Numbered from the stretch's first letter, positions 25,141-36,226 are shown. The stretch: 64,000 nt of DNA from Enoplolaimus lenunculus (GCA_030248215.1 JASANG010002996.1:124001-188000), one strand, 5' to 3'. Program-made: numbers and translations. The notes: generated by a model from the sequence alone, not told the origin.

Positions 25141-26328
25141 TCACATGATGCTCAGCTTAAAATGTGGTTCTATAATTCGTATAACTGTACGTATGATATA
25201 TTCTAAATTGAGTACACCAATTGAGCAGATCAAGCCTGTAAGCAAACACGCAATTATTTCAATGTAATTTCTAAACGTCAACGGTTGTATAAATGACGTA
25301 ATTGTTGTTTTTCGCTGATGACGAACAGTTCCAAATTGATGCATTTTCGGCAGTACAACGTAACCAGTTTCAATTAAATCCAACAGTGCCCGATTAAGGC
25401 GTGCAAGAGCGCGTTCGCTCACTGAACCGTACCGAAATAAAGAGCAAGCGTAGAAGTAATTTGAATTTTTCACACGAATATACGAAAAATACCGGTTACT
25501 TTGAAGACCGAATCCTGAGTTGAGCCAATAAAATAGTTTTGGATTGTTAAACAACGCCAATATAAGCTTATTATAAGACGAATAATATTTGGGTGGATTT
25601 TTTTCAAACGCATGCCGTATAACAACGTACGCAGTTGCGTTACTGTGACGAATTTGCACATCCATATAAGACTGGTTTGTAAAGCGTCGATCAATACGAG
25701 CCCAAGAGTACGAACCAGACTTCAACGCGTTCGCCGCTCCTAACCATGTATTGAACGGTATCGATCGAAGTTGAATAAATTGATTCAGCATTAAATTAGC
25801 GACTATGATTTGAAATAGCATGGTAACTATGCTAGCAGCTATACGGTACGCTGGTGGAAGGCGCCAACGAACCGCCCACGATAAAGAAATGCTTATTAGC
25901 AAAACCCATGTACTTGGAGGCATCGTTTGCCACCATTGTAGCCGTTGTTCAATGGCGAGCGCTTCAGAATTGAACATAAACCATTCCGACGAATAGAAGA
26001 GAACTGTTGGCAAGCAGCTAAAATAACTGATTCGACGTAAATCTGGCATAAACAGCGGCCTCGTAACGTCAGATCGATTTTCAGCAACTGCCAACAAGTC
26101 AAGATTGTTTGACCAAATGCTGTAATTATGACCGATGTCGGCGAGTAATTTCTGTTCGTTGCTGTTGTGGTCAAAATTGCGAAAACAAAATCGAAGTCGA
26201 GATATTTGAAGCGCTTTGAGTAGGATATTGTCTAAGATACTGGTCCACATAAGTTTGCAATCATCGTTACAGCAGTTTGATAATGGACCATTGTTTGATG
26301 CTATGGTAATATTTAATAAGTTATACAT
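25141..26328 (-). CDS. candidate divergent ionotropic glutamate receptor-like protein, single exon
   Basis: An uninterrupted frame of 395 codons from the first ATG. The frame is open upstream to about 26352, and acceptor-like TTTTTAG sequences upstream allow 5' exons. Numbered from that ATG, residues about 80-125 have the flavour of a ligand-binding S1 end (NNLDLLAVAENRSDVTRPL). Hydrophobic stretches lie at about 140-155 (TWVLLISISLSWAVRW) and 162-181 (RIAASIVTMLFQIIVANLML). Then come about 170 residues that could be S2, and a last membrane segment at 355-379 followed by a 16-residue tail. The spacing matches pore loop, M3 and M4, with PPAYRI where receptors have P..L..RI; a clear M1 before the pore is missing. 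No SYTANLAAF motif is present. It could be a degenerate family member, or another membrane protein altogether. Confidence 0.4.
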   Translation of the reverse strand: MYNLLNITIASNNGPLSNCCNDDCKLMWTSILDNILLKALQISRLRFCFRNFDHNSNEQKLLADIGHNYSIWSNNLDLLAVAENRSDVTRPLFMPDLRRISYFSCLPTVLFYSSEWFMFNSEALAIEQRLQWWQTMPPSTWVLLISISLSWAVRWRLPPAYRIAASIVTMLFQIIVANLMLNQFIQLRSIPFNTWLGAANALKSGSYSWARIDRRFTNQSYMDVQIRHSNATAYVVIRHAFEKNPPKYYSSYNKLILALFNNPKLFYWLNSGFGLQSNRYFSYIRVKNSNYFYACSLFRYGSVSERALARLNRALLDLIETGYVVLPKMHQFGTVRHQRKTTITSFIQPLTFRNYIEIIACLLTGLICSIGVLNLEYIIRTVIRIIEPHFKLSIM

Positions 26329-26715
26329 TATGGTACTAAAAACGAACTTCACAGATTGAATTCTAAAAATTTATATGATGTATGACCAGAAGCTATGGTT
26401 ACGTTTGCCAGCAGCATATTTTACACAATTTAAAATATCCCACAATTTTAAAAACGTGCTTACACAATTGTGCTTTTTGTTTACAATAACTATTTTTTAG
26501 CAACATTACAGTAAACGAAAATTAACCAGTCAATGCTGTTAAAAATCTATTACATGTGTATCCCGTTTCCGTGACCCTTTCAGGGGCTGCTTGTTTTATT
26601 GTATTTTATTGATGTAATTCTAGGTGATAATGTTGAACCACGAATTTGAAATTAAATTTGTTTGTGAGTGACATAATGTGCAGTATAAAATAAGGAAAAC
26701 GGATATTTATAAGTA

Positions 26716-27478
26716 TTAAGCCCTATTCACACGTGCCAGTTTTTGCAGCAAAAACTTGCAGGTGCAACTTGCATGTGCAAGTTTGGTCACAAAGCACATT
26801 TGAAGTTCTTGCAGCTGCAAATTATTCCTTAGAATTCATGTGATTGAATTTAATTAGCACGTGTGAACGTCGTCGCAAATCATCACTCGAATTTCTTGCA
26901 CTTGCATTTTCATTGGCCAATCAGAAGACATGTTGCTGAGCGCCTTTTGAATTAATTCAGACTTATTGAATTTTTTCAAGAAGTGTGATTAATTCAAATA
27001 TCTAACTTGTTTGATATTTCCCAGCCGACGGCGAAAGCAATGGGACTAGTTTTAAATTTTTAAGCATTAAATAAAGATTCCATCGCGATGAGAACTTTTT
27101 CAGTTTAGACAATGATGATAAATGAATTCGACTTGCAGGAATATTCATACCTACGAATTAATTCTTCGCATATATTAATCATGAATAACTTGCAGCTGCA
27201 AGTTCTTCGAATGAATTTTTCAAAAAACTTGCAGCTGCAAGTTTGAGTTGTAAGAAACATTCATGCGCAAAGGTTATACTCGAAATTTCTTGACTTGATA
27301 GATTATAGGTTATGTTTGATATTTATTGCAGTGGTCTGCAAATTATTCACATAAATTCATGTCAAGATTCAGAATGAAAGTTATGATTCTTTACAAATAC
27401 TTGCAGCTGCAAGTATTTCGTGCAAGTTGCAGCTGCAAGTTCTCGCAGCAAAAACTTGCACGTGTGAACAGGGCTTAA
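26716..27478. mobile_element. 760-bp inverted-repeat element, family E
   Basis: Ends TTAAGCCCTATTCACACGTG and CACGTGTGAACAGGGCTTAA are reverse complements apart from one base; the inverted repeats run for some 55 bp. TTAA at both tips could be a target duplication or part of the repeat. The interior repeats the palindrome CTTGCAGCTGCAAG about five times. No open reading frame of note. TTAA at both tips is compatible with a piggyBac-like non-autonomous element, but the next bases (GCCC) are not the usual CCC start, so the superfamily is open. Confidence 0.75.
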
Positions 27479-28067
27479 AAGTTATAAATTTGATTTATTT
27501 TTTACCAAAATCATTGATGTGTATATGCAAATATCCACCGGGCCACGTAAAATTTTATAAAAGAAAAAAGCGAATGTGAAAGAATTTTGATATTTTGTAA
27601 CCAAATAGAACAATTGCAGCATATTTAAACTAAAAACACGCCATTTTTAGTGATTTACAATTTATAAGCAGAATAACAACGCAGATTTTGTGCTATTTAT
27701 ATCACTGAAACGAATACGTATAGCGATTTTTACCGGAAACGGAAACGAATATTTCGTTCCTCCATGGTAGTAACCGTTCTTTAATTGGTTGCACTTGGTT
27801 GCGTTGCGTTGGACAATATTAATGGTCTAGAAGTTGAAGATTAAGTAATTACAATTTGTAGTTTATTGACAACTGGATTGAAACTTTGATAGCGGAAATT
27901 TAGTTTTCATTTTAGTTTAAACATTTGTTTCTCTGAAATTGACTACCAACAGTTATTTATAATTTACGCAACAAAACGGAATAATATAGTGGAATTGATA
28001 TTTCACCTTCCGCACTTTGTACACTATTTTCTGTTGAGAATGCATACCTTGATAACAAATCTGGGTT

Positions 28068-28246
28068 CATGTTACTTCTAGGGTCGTACCAACGTCTGGT
28101 GAGACTGCAAGAGTAGGCTTAGGTTTTAGACTATTTATGCTTACGCTTAGGCTTACTCTTAGGTTTACACTTTTTTCAACGCTTAGGCTTTACGCATAGG
28201 AATGTGTTTAATCTGCAGTTACGTCGCTAAAAGTAACATTGGTTAA
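28068..28246. mobile_element. TTAGGC-bearing MITE, family A (diverged)
   Basis: Left end CATGTTACTTCTAGGGTCGT, right end TACGTCGCTAAAAGTAACAT then TGG. The interior keeps AAGAGTAGGCTTAGGTTTAG-like sequence, with scattered TTAGGC units and TTTTTTCAACGCTTAGGC. It is more decayed than the copies at 22551 and 60453. Confidence 0.6.
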
Positions 28247-28866
28247 ATAAAGCGACGGTTTGATTGCAATTTTTATTGCTCCTTAACAGAAACGATCGTC
28301 GAATCTATATTAAACCTGGAACGCTCCGCATACGTATTTTGTGCAATGTTCCAGCAATTGACCTGTTTACAATATTTTCTTACAACACAAACGCAAATTG
28401 TTCTGTGGAAAAAATTTGCATGCAGATTGTTATACATTCACACTAACTTTTGCGCATTGCACAAAGCCGACTGAATAGCAAAACAATACATAGAACAAAC
28501 CCTTCGCGTCAACAGTAAACATTCGTGTACTCATGTCGGCTACAGTTGACAACACGCACAGCGTCGCTCCAAACAATCATCAAACACACTGTCACGAAAA
28601 CTTAAATGCCGCAAAATAATACAAATAGCTAAAACCACGTTTGCTATTGATTTTTGTACCAACAGTCCGTTTCGATTACAATAAATGCTTTTTAATGTAA
28701 AACTCTCATTTTATTTCCAAAAGTCATTTTGAAAAATTTATTTAACTTGCACCCCTGTCGTAATTGTGACAGCAAAACTCACAATCACTTAAGATATCAC
28801 ATAAAAACGAAACTTATTTGCATTGTTTCAAGTTTCATTCAATTTAACCAACCGTGCCACTTAACA

Positions 28867-29190
28867 ATGTATTCGGCTGTATGCAGAAAAGATTGAGAAG
28901 CTGTATATATATACATGTTGCACATGGCCGATGACCGATTTCGGCGAAGGGTTCGTGGATAATTTGAATTTTGTACTATGATTGAAGGTAAAAATAACGT
29001 CTGGCTATTTTGCTGTATGCAAAATAGCTTGAGAAGCTATATATAATACATGTGTTATTTATACTATAGTTGCACATGGACATTGACTGAGTTGGAGGGA
29101 AGAAATTCCGGGATCGATCGCTCCCACCACAGCGGTACAAAATATAAATTTCGACTATAGTTGAAGGTATAAAGACGTCTGGCTTTTCGC
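28867..29190 (+). repeat. diverged tandem duplication of about 150-170 bp
   Basis: Two copies in direct orientation share GAGAAGCT.TATATA, ACATG, TTGCACATGG, GTACAAAATATA/TTTGTACTATGATT, GATTGAAGGTA or TAGTTGAAGGTA, and ACGTCTGGC followed by a T-rich stretch. The second copy carries extra sequence in the middle. Non-coding. Confidence 0.45.
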
Positions 29191-29515
29191 TCGTTTTGCT
29201 CGCGCTTGCAAAATCATGTAACGAATTATTCTGACTATTTTAATTTTTGTTTTGATATTAATTTTTGAAGTAAACGACACTTATTTTACGTATAACTTTG
29301 AAAAAATTTTCACATATATACCAGATGAGGTGTGGAAGTTTCACCATTTCTGATCGAACTTGATTTTGACACAGTCAGGATTTGAGCTCGAGAGTGTCAC
29401 TTCAAGTAACTATAATTAGGCACGTATATGAATAGCTACTGTTTCCAAATATGGCTCTGTGTCACATGAGCGACTTTATTCGTTTCACTTCTTTCAACTG
29501 GTACTCGTTTTATTT

Positions 29516-29738
29516 CCCATATTCTCAAATGCTTATAGCATCTATCATCAGTTAGCAATAGGTTTTCAAACTGACGAACATCTGCAATTGCAGATCTCTA
29601 ATTTGGCATAGAAGTAGGGCAAATCAAACGCGAGCAATATGTTGAATTTCGAACCTCACCATGTTCTGGTTTAAAAGTTAGCGGACCGATCACCAACTCG
29701 TGATTGGTGCTGCACACATTTGAGAATACGGGCTCATG
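29516..29738. mobile_element. MITE, family C
   Basis: Left end CCCATATTCTCAAATGCTTA, right end GCACACATTTGAGAATACGG then GCTCATG. These are inverted copies of one another with ATCAGTTAGC and ACCAACTCGTGATTGG hairpin arms just inside. This is one of the most complete copies. Confidence 0.7.
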
Positions 29739-29844
29739 CCTCAATTTCGGGTTCCAATCGTTTTGATCACCACTTTCACAATTACTGAGTTCACAATTAT
29801 CGTGCAAAACCTCACAAGTCTTGATGAGACAGTAAATTGAACAT

Positions 29845-30030
29845 GTTATTCTGGCGCTGTACTTGTCAACTGGCGCCGTCCGTCAGCGTCCGTTATCGCC
29901 GTCACCATGCAAAACCGTACGGTATCGTACGCAAACTACTAGCTAAACAATACCGAACAGTCAGGCACGGCGACGAACGCTGATTGACGGTGACCCACGG
30001 TGACGCACAGTGACGGACGACAATAATATT
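29845..30030. mobile_element. probable GC-rich MITE
   Basis: A GC-rich island with CGTCCGTCAGCGTCCGTTA at the left and GTGACGCACAGTGACGGACG at the right, which are imperfect inverted repeats. Several copies of ACGGTGAC lie inside the right arm. Non-coding and different from the AT-rich surroundings. Confidence 0.45.
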
Positions 30031-30306
30031 TTTAAAATGTATAGCGCTATCAGATGCAGCCACAGCTTTGTGTTCTTCAGAGATATGATCGCACGGTTTG
30101 GCCATGCGTCAAATGTGCACAAAGTACATGCATATGAGCATCGCTGTCTTGGTATGCCAGCGAAAGAACAAGTACCCGCACAAGTGTGGAATAGGTGCGC
30201 CACGTGCTAATCAAATGTGTTGGTGCGGTGCCTAGCGACTGTGACAATTGGTGCCGCGGCTACGACATATAAATTATAAACGTTCGCAGCAGTGGATAAA
30301 AATTTT

Positions 30307-30469
30307 GGCCAATGTTACTTTTAAGAGGCTTGACATTTAATAATGCGTATTTTTAAAGCTAAACCTCACCGTGACGATAAGTCTATAGCTAAGCCGATTA
30401 TTAATTCTATATTAAAAATAGTCTATAACCTGACTGTACATGAGACGTCTCTAAAAGTAACATGGGCCG
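30307..30469. mobile_element. MITE, family A (hexamers mostly lost)
   Basis: Left end GGCCAATGTTACTTTTAAGA, right end TCTAAAAGTAACATGGGCC. The tips are well preserved, but the interior retains only isolated TAAGC-type remnants, so the TTAGGC array is not needed for recognising the family. Confidence 0.65.
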
Positions 30470-31388
30470 AAACAACGGTCAATCCTGCACATGTAATGGG
30501 TGGTCTATATATTTGATAGGAACGCACAACGGCATGACCGCTGCCCGCGGCCGCGTTCGGCACAGTAAAAGTACAGTGCAACCCTTGCAATTTATTTATA
30601 TGAAGTTACATATATAGCTGTTTGTTTAAGATATTTTCACCTAGAATTTCTCAAAAGATTCGCACGAAAAATTATATTGCTTGAAAACAAACAAAAATGT
30701 TATTTTATGCGATCTAATTATCGATGACAAATGCCGCTTATTTCAATATAAATTGATATCAATTTTCTTGAGAACAATGGCAGATGCGTTGGTTAATTTT
30801 AAATTATTCCTTCAGCGCTCGGTTGCAAATGTTTTATTTAAATTTTGGTAAAACCAATTGTAACTTCGGTTTGATTATAAAATTGGCTTAATTATTTTTC
30901 TTGAGAACAATTGCAGATGGGTTGACACTTGCAGATGGGTTCGCTAGTTTCAAATTCGCGACAATCCATCACCGGTTATTTGCAACTTTTGATAATTGAT
31001 CGTTACCTTTAACAATCAATGTTACAGAACAGACCCGTAGCAGTAGTATGTGCGTTTTCCTAAGCATAAGCGTAAGAAATAACTTGCACCTAAGCCTTAG
31101 CATAAGCAAAAAGTTAAGCTAAAGCTTAATCTATTATGGTCCTACAGAAATACGTTCCGCACCTGATTTTTACATGGACGCATCTAACCAACAAGTTATT
31201 GCGAAAATTGGTTATCATTATGGTTAAATAGCATGTTCACCAAACGGTCTTTGATGCTTCACAGTTCCCAATTTCATCATCAAACATTACCACCATCTTG
31301 GGTGCATAATTTCTGGGATAACTCGAAAACAGCACTTCTACATACAGTAGAATTGTAAAGGTTAAAAAATTTTCTCGCCAGCTAGCAA

Positions 31389-32347
31389 CAGGATGCGACC
31401 GGATACCAAAAACTGACGGAGCCGGAGCCGGAGCCGGATAATCTAATATCCAGCCGGAGCCGGAGCCGGATAGTTAATTCGATTGCTTATTTAATCTCAT
31501 ATTCCTTTATAAAGTTTATAGTTTGTATTCTGGTTTATTAAATCATATTACTGTCTGAATTACTGCATGAGCGCACTATTTATTGGTTTTTTCGTAAATT
31601 TTTTCGAGACAAAGCTTAACACTTTAACAATGAACCTATTCCATTATTCTGTTTATATAACGTTGCGTTCAGTTGCAATATTTGTCTGGCCCGTGTTACT
31701 TTTAAAGTCGGCATCCAGTTTTTGTAAGATACTATAAAATAGAGGTGTATGTAGCTTAGGATTTATAAGGCTATTGTTTCGCTTAAGCTTAGTTTAGGCT
31801 TTATTTTCACGTTAACTGCAACGTAAAGTACAATGTGGCCGGCATGCAACCAGCAGCCTAGCCAGAATTTTGGAATGGGAGCTACGTTCTGAGAAAAAAT
31901 TTCGAATGGGAAGTTACACTTGTTCTCAACCGAACTAATCGCTTTAAGATTGAAGCAAATATAAAATTGGTTTACACAGTGAATGTAGTTTCAGTTACTT
32001 GAGTTCTAACAAATAGATATGCATACAGAGTTCTAACTAATAGATATGCATGCAGATAATCAATAAAATTGTTAAGTTGGCAGCTCACTTATTACGGCAT
32101 ATACCTTTTTAGACCTTCTATTCTTGTCGTTACCACCCTGATATTTATAATATACGTACCTTATTCAAAACTTTAAATGGTTTACATAACACAATTATGA
32201 CACAATAAAAAGATATAAAAGTAAGTCAATTTAAGTCAATTAGTTTCATTTTTTCAAATTTTTAAACAAATATCCGGCGAGAAAAAATACCGGAGCCGGA
32301 TGCCGATTTTTTGCCGGAGCCGGAGCCGGATATCCGGTCGCACCCTG
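31389..32347. mobile_element. hAT-type non-autonomous DNA transposon with 8-bp target duplication
   Basis: Tips CAGGATGCGACCGGATA and TATCCGGTCGCACCCTG are inverted repeats, flanked on both sides by the identical 8-mer GCTAGCAA. An 8-bp duplication and CAG...CTG tips are hallmarks of the hAT superfamily. Next to each tip are runs of GGAGCC/CCGGAGCC. There is no transposase frame in the 959 bp, so it depended on an autonomous partner. A family A MITE (31688-31840) is nested inside it. Confidence 0.85.
31688..31840. mobile_element. MITE, family A, nested in the hAT element
   Basis: Left end GGCCCGTGTTACTTTTAAAG, right end CGTAAAGTACAATGTGGCC. The interior has AGCTTAGG, CTTAAGCTTAG and TTTAGGCTTTA remnants. 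Its position inside 31389-32347 dates it as younger than that hAT insertion. Confidence 0.65.
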
Positions 32348-32545
32348 GCTAGCAATACGATGTTACTCATTATTGTTCCCGTCCGAAGTCCAATCTCGGT
32401 TACACCCTCCACCCCCATAAGTAGGTAAAATAGAATTTAGTCCGGAACAGGAAACACACTTTTAAGTGCATACCCTCTCGAAAGGTGTAGAGTACATATC
32501 GTTTTCTAAGTTAAATTTATTCATGCCACAGGCGACAACAAACGA

Positions 32546-33122
32546 TATGTCGGTGCAGCCGGATATTCGACTTCCGGCTTCGACATTCTACATTACCAGG
32601 TGTTTATTGCTGGAAGCCAACAATGAACAATATGTCGGTACAGCCGGATATCCGACTTCCGGCTTCGACATTCTACATTACCAGGTGTTTATTGCTGGAA
32701 GCCAACAATGAACGATATGTCGGTACAGTCGGATATCCGACTTCCGGCTTCGACATTCTACATTACCAGGTGTTTATTGCTGGAAGCCAACAATGAACAA
32801 TATGTCGGTACAGCCGGATATCCGACTTCCGGCTTCGACATTCTACATTACCAGGTGTTTATTGCTGGAAGCCAACAATGAACAATATGTCGGTACAGCC
32901 GGATATCCGACTTCCGGCTTCGACATTCTACATTACCAGGTGTTTATTGCTGGAAGCCAACAATGAACAATATGTCGGTACAGTCGGATATCCGACTTCC
33001 GGCTTCGACATTCTACATTACCAGGTGTTTATTGCTGGAAGCCAACAATGAACAATATGTCGGTACAGTCGGATATCCGACTTCCGGCTTCGACATTCTA
33101 CATTACCAGGTGTTTATTGCTG
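32546..33122 (+). repeat. 85-bp minisatellite, about 6.8 near-identical units
   Basis: Units start (TATGTCGGTACAG) at 32546, 32631, 32716, 32801, 32886, 32971 and 33056, a constant 85-base spacing. Units differ at only a few bases: AACGATATG versus AACAATATG, and CAGCCGG versus CAGTCGG. Each contains the palindrome CGGATATCCG, then TTCCGGCTTCGACATT. The last unit breaks off at GTTTATTGCTG. Because 85 is not a multiple of 3, each unit shifts the frame, so the open frames across it are incidental. Such homogeneity points to recent expansion or ongoing homogenisation. Confidence 0.95.
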
Positions 33123-34690
33123 TAAAGTGTAACGTAAACTCTATACTATAATTTTACGACAAAAAGTCACAATATTTCGCAGGGAATTATTTCGTAATAC
33201 AAATATGTACTTCTCGAGCCCTGTTAATAAATATTGACACCATTGAAGAATCAAAATTATATTTTAGCAAATAGTAGTAAATTCGCGTAATTATGTTTAA
33301 AATTTTTGTTAAATATGCATTGAAATATTCGGCTCCAGTATTTTTTGCTATCGGGAATATAAATGTGTAGTAGGCCAGCCTGCTAATCAGGGCAATACTA
33401 TTAGCCTGGACCAGTCTGCTATTTTATGTAAAAGCAGTTTGGCTTTAGGCTACAGTATTATTTAACTTACAGACCAATCAAATTTGATTATTTGGCCAGA
33501 CGCAAAAATGATAAACCAATCAAACTTGTTGTACATCATTGTTCTTTTGCTACATGTCACAATTGCTATTTGGTGTAGACCAAACAAGCTATTTGCTCAG
33601 AATAGCAGATTGGCCTGTATGGGCCAACAGTAATTGGCTTGAATTGCAGATTGGCTCGCGTGTAACCTTTCACAAACGTTCCAACACAACGTTAATTTTA
33701 CCCATCATGCTTTAATGCCGGTATGCCTTCACAAAAAGCGTTTGCGGTTTGATTGAAAAACCAGCTTTAAGACGAACCTTTAGAGATTTGTCCAAAGGCT
33801 TCTATGGTTGTTCAGTTGATTAATGTCTTATTGTTTTTGGCGTGTTAGTGGTTTTGCACCGGTATGCTTGTTTTTAAGAAACATAAGCATTTAATACTAG
33901 ATTCATACCTAAAACTCCACTTTAATGCATTCTTGCCAATCAATTGGTAGGCAATTTTAAGCTTTGGGTTTAATAAGTCGTTTAACAGCCATTCAGCGAC
34001 TATTAAAAGTTATGTCCACGAACAGAACACATTCCGAACAAATCAGGAGCTTTTATAAATACTGAGATTTTTTCTTTAACATTTTCTCACATGAATATTT
34101 TCAATTTCATACGAGGTGTAATTTCAAGGTAACATTCGATCCATAGTCTCTTGATTGAGAGGTGCTTACGATGACCACTCAGCTATAGCAGCTTGACGCT
34201 CAAAGTTGAGGAGGCTGTCACGTCTTGTACAGATTTTGCACTGCGCGTATATGTTAGAATTGTTAAACGCTGCTCATAGTGTCTGTGTTGCTCAGTTATT
34301 ACTTGTATTTGGTTGCTCATATGAGTTAAAGGGTTAAGCCGAAACGCGGATCTAAAGCTTAAGCCTAAACCTGCGCGCAAACCTAAAATCATACGCCGAA
34401 ATCACTCGACTTTGCTTCGGTCCTTTTTGCTAGTAAAAATACATTAGAGAATAGTTGAATCAGAGCCTAACGTCGACTATAAGAAAAGTTGGTAAACAGA
34501 ATGGAAGGCATTTTACAATAAAAAATTGTCTTTTAATTTAATTTAACTTAGTTATTGTTCCAACTTTTACGTTTAAGTAATAATAACATTTTGCAGCTTG
34601 CAAAAATTGAGGTTATGACAGCATGGCAAGAAGCAAAATATCATCAGCTTGTCAAATCATTTTAGCATTTGAAACTTTCACACAGCTAAA

Positions 34691-35014
34691 ATGAGCGTCT
34701 TTTTACCAGTTCGCAACAAAACTATTTCGCATCTTAACAGATGGGGTGCGGCCGAGATTTCATCTAAGCAGAGTATCATTTATTGGACTCCAGAGTATAG
34801 CAGGTTATTGCAAACGCAGGAAAAGTGCATTTTTCTTGTCTCACGTATATCTTCAAGTGCGAAAATATCTCCTCTATCCCTCCGTTCAAAGTCAATGAGC
34901 AAGGTGCATCCAGCAAACGTTGGTGCAATTGACAAATTTGCCGATTTACCCACGATAAGTGGTACCTACTTTTTGAACCTTTGCAGGCATCTCAAATGCT
35001 TTCCTTGGGTTTAA
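34691..35014. other. GC-richer open segment of unknown nature
   Basis: The plus strand is open for 107 codons from an ATG at 34691. A minus-strand frame across the same bases is open for about 60 codons and reads like ordinary protein (LIVGKSANLSIAPTF, then DIRETRKMHFSCVCNN). I do not recognise either product. It could be an isolated exon, a decayed gene copy, or chance. Confidence 0.25.
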
Positions 35015-35983
35015 GTATTAAACACTAAATTAGGTTTTTGTCGTAAATAAATTGCTGGCTTGGGACTTGTTTGCTGCGATTTTTTAAGCGATCTCAGCGA
35101 AATGTTGGTTTTGGGTTTAGCCGTAAAAATAGTTGAACCAGACGCGTTCTAACCAAATTTTAGGCCGTTTTTGGCGAATAATATTTTAACTTTGAAGCAA
35201 AATGTTTCGAATAAATATAAGCGGCTAAAGGCTACAAACTATTTTGGTAGTAGAATAAGAAAACGAAATCTACCTTCGATGAATTACTTTAGGTATTTGT
35301 CAAATTTCTTATACTAATGCAAATGAAATCTATTTTATTTTTATCGATATTTTTTAGTAAAATGCTTCATTTCCAATTTAACAAAATGACCAATTTAATA
35401 TATACAAATTTAACGGAACCGGAAGGTGAAAATTCCGGAACCGAAACCGGAATAACGGTTGCACACAGGTATGCGGTGTATAATTTTTCAGGTGCAAATC
35501 ATACAGTCAACATTCTTTAGCTGCGTTCATTTATATGTATACGCTACGGAATAAAGGGAAACCCGTAAAATTCAAAACTGTTCGCAAACAAATCCACACA
35601 GGTTTATATCATAGAATATTTTGCTTAATACGATTAATATAGCGGAAAATAAGCTTAAGAAAGAAAGCCTAAGCCTTTGCCTTAATAAACGTGGGGAAGT
35701 GTTGAAAAACCGTTGTTTTAAAGTTATTCAAAACCCACAAAGCAGTACCATAACAAAAACGCTACCGGTTCAAATATCATACATTTTCAAGAATTCTTAA
35801 AATCATTGCAACTATTTTAGTTCTTGCAACTTGGAATTGACATCATTTGGAGTTTAAGTAAAGTTAAAGGTTTATCTGGTGGTTGCATGTGAACATTTTG
35901 CCTCAAAAGTATGTTTTTCAACTAAATATAGAACTTTAATAGCATTTTACTTAGCTTTATCCGCGAATAATCGGTAGCTAATC

Positions 35984-36226
35984 ATGGTGTCATCAACAAC
36001 GCTTACAGTATTAGCAGTTGCGGCACTGATGCTGGGTGAAGTCCGTGAAACAGAAGCCTCGTTTTGTAACATGGTCTGTCACGGTGATTCCGGTTGTATG
36101 ACGCGGTGCCGGGCAAAAGTTGCTCGACGCAAACGGTTGTATTTTGATTCCGATGTTCTGCGATGGAACGGAATTCCGGCGGCGGCCGATGGCGGTTATG
36201 ACGGACTTGAAGACGACGAAAAATGA
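35984..36226 (+). CDS. candidate small secreted four-cysteine peptide precursor
   Basis: An 80-codon single-exon frame. Residues 1-26 look like a signal peptide (MVSSTTLTVLAVAALMLGEV, with cleavage plausible after TEA). Next comes a compact cysteine block, FCNMVCHGDSGCMTRC, with spacing C-x3-C-x5-C-x3-C, then basic KVARRKR, then an acidic C-terminal region ending GLEDDEK. RRKR is a furin/proprotein convertase type site, so the precursor might release a four-cysteine peptide and an acidic peptide; that is inference. The CxxxC...CxxxC layout resembles disulfide-stapled helical hairpins, though the loop is very short. The ATG is in a fair context (ATCATGG) with an ATTTTACTTAG acceptor-like site about 35 bases upstream. 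I know no family with this sequence. Confidence 0.5.
   Translation: MVSSTTLTVLAVAALMLGEVRETEASFCNMVCHGDSGCMTRCRAKVARRKRLYFDSDVLRWNGIPAAADGGYDGLEDDEK

Larger units (their letters stand above)
26353..35983. other. gene-poor, repeat-rich intergenic region
   Basis: About 9.6 kb with no gene that I can support. It holds the 760-bp family E element (26716-27478), MITEs of families A and C, a GC-rich inverted-repeat stretch (29845-30030), a tandem duplication (28867-29190), a hAT element (31389-32347) with a nested MITE, the 85-bp minisatellite (32546-33122), and a GC-richer open segment at 34691-35014 that I discuss separately. Confidence 0.6.

Noticed and set aside
32466-33151. Open frames of 60-80 codons across the minisatellite
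   Set aside because: The 85-base unit shifts frame at each copy, so the frames are by-products of the repeat and not a repeat protein.
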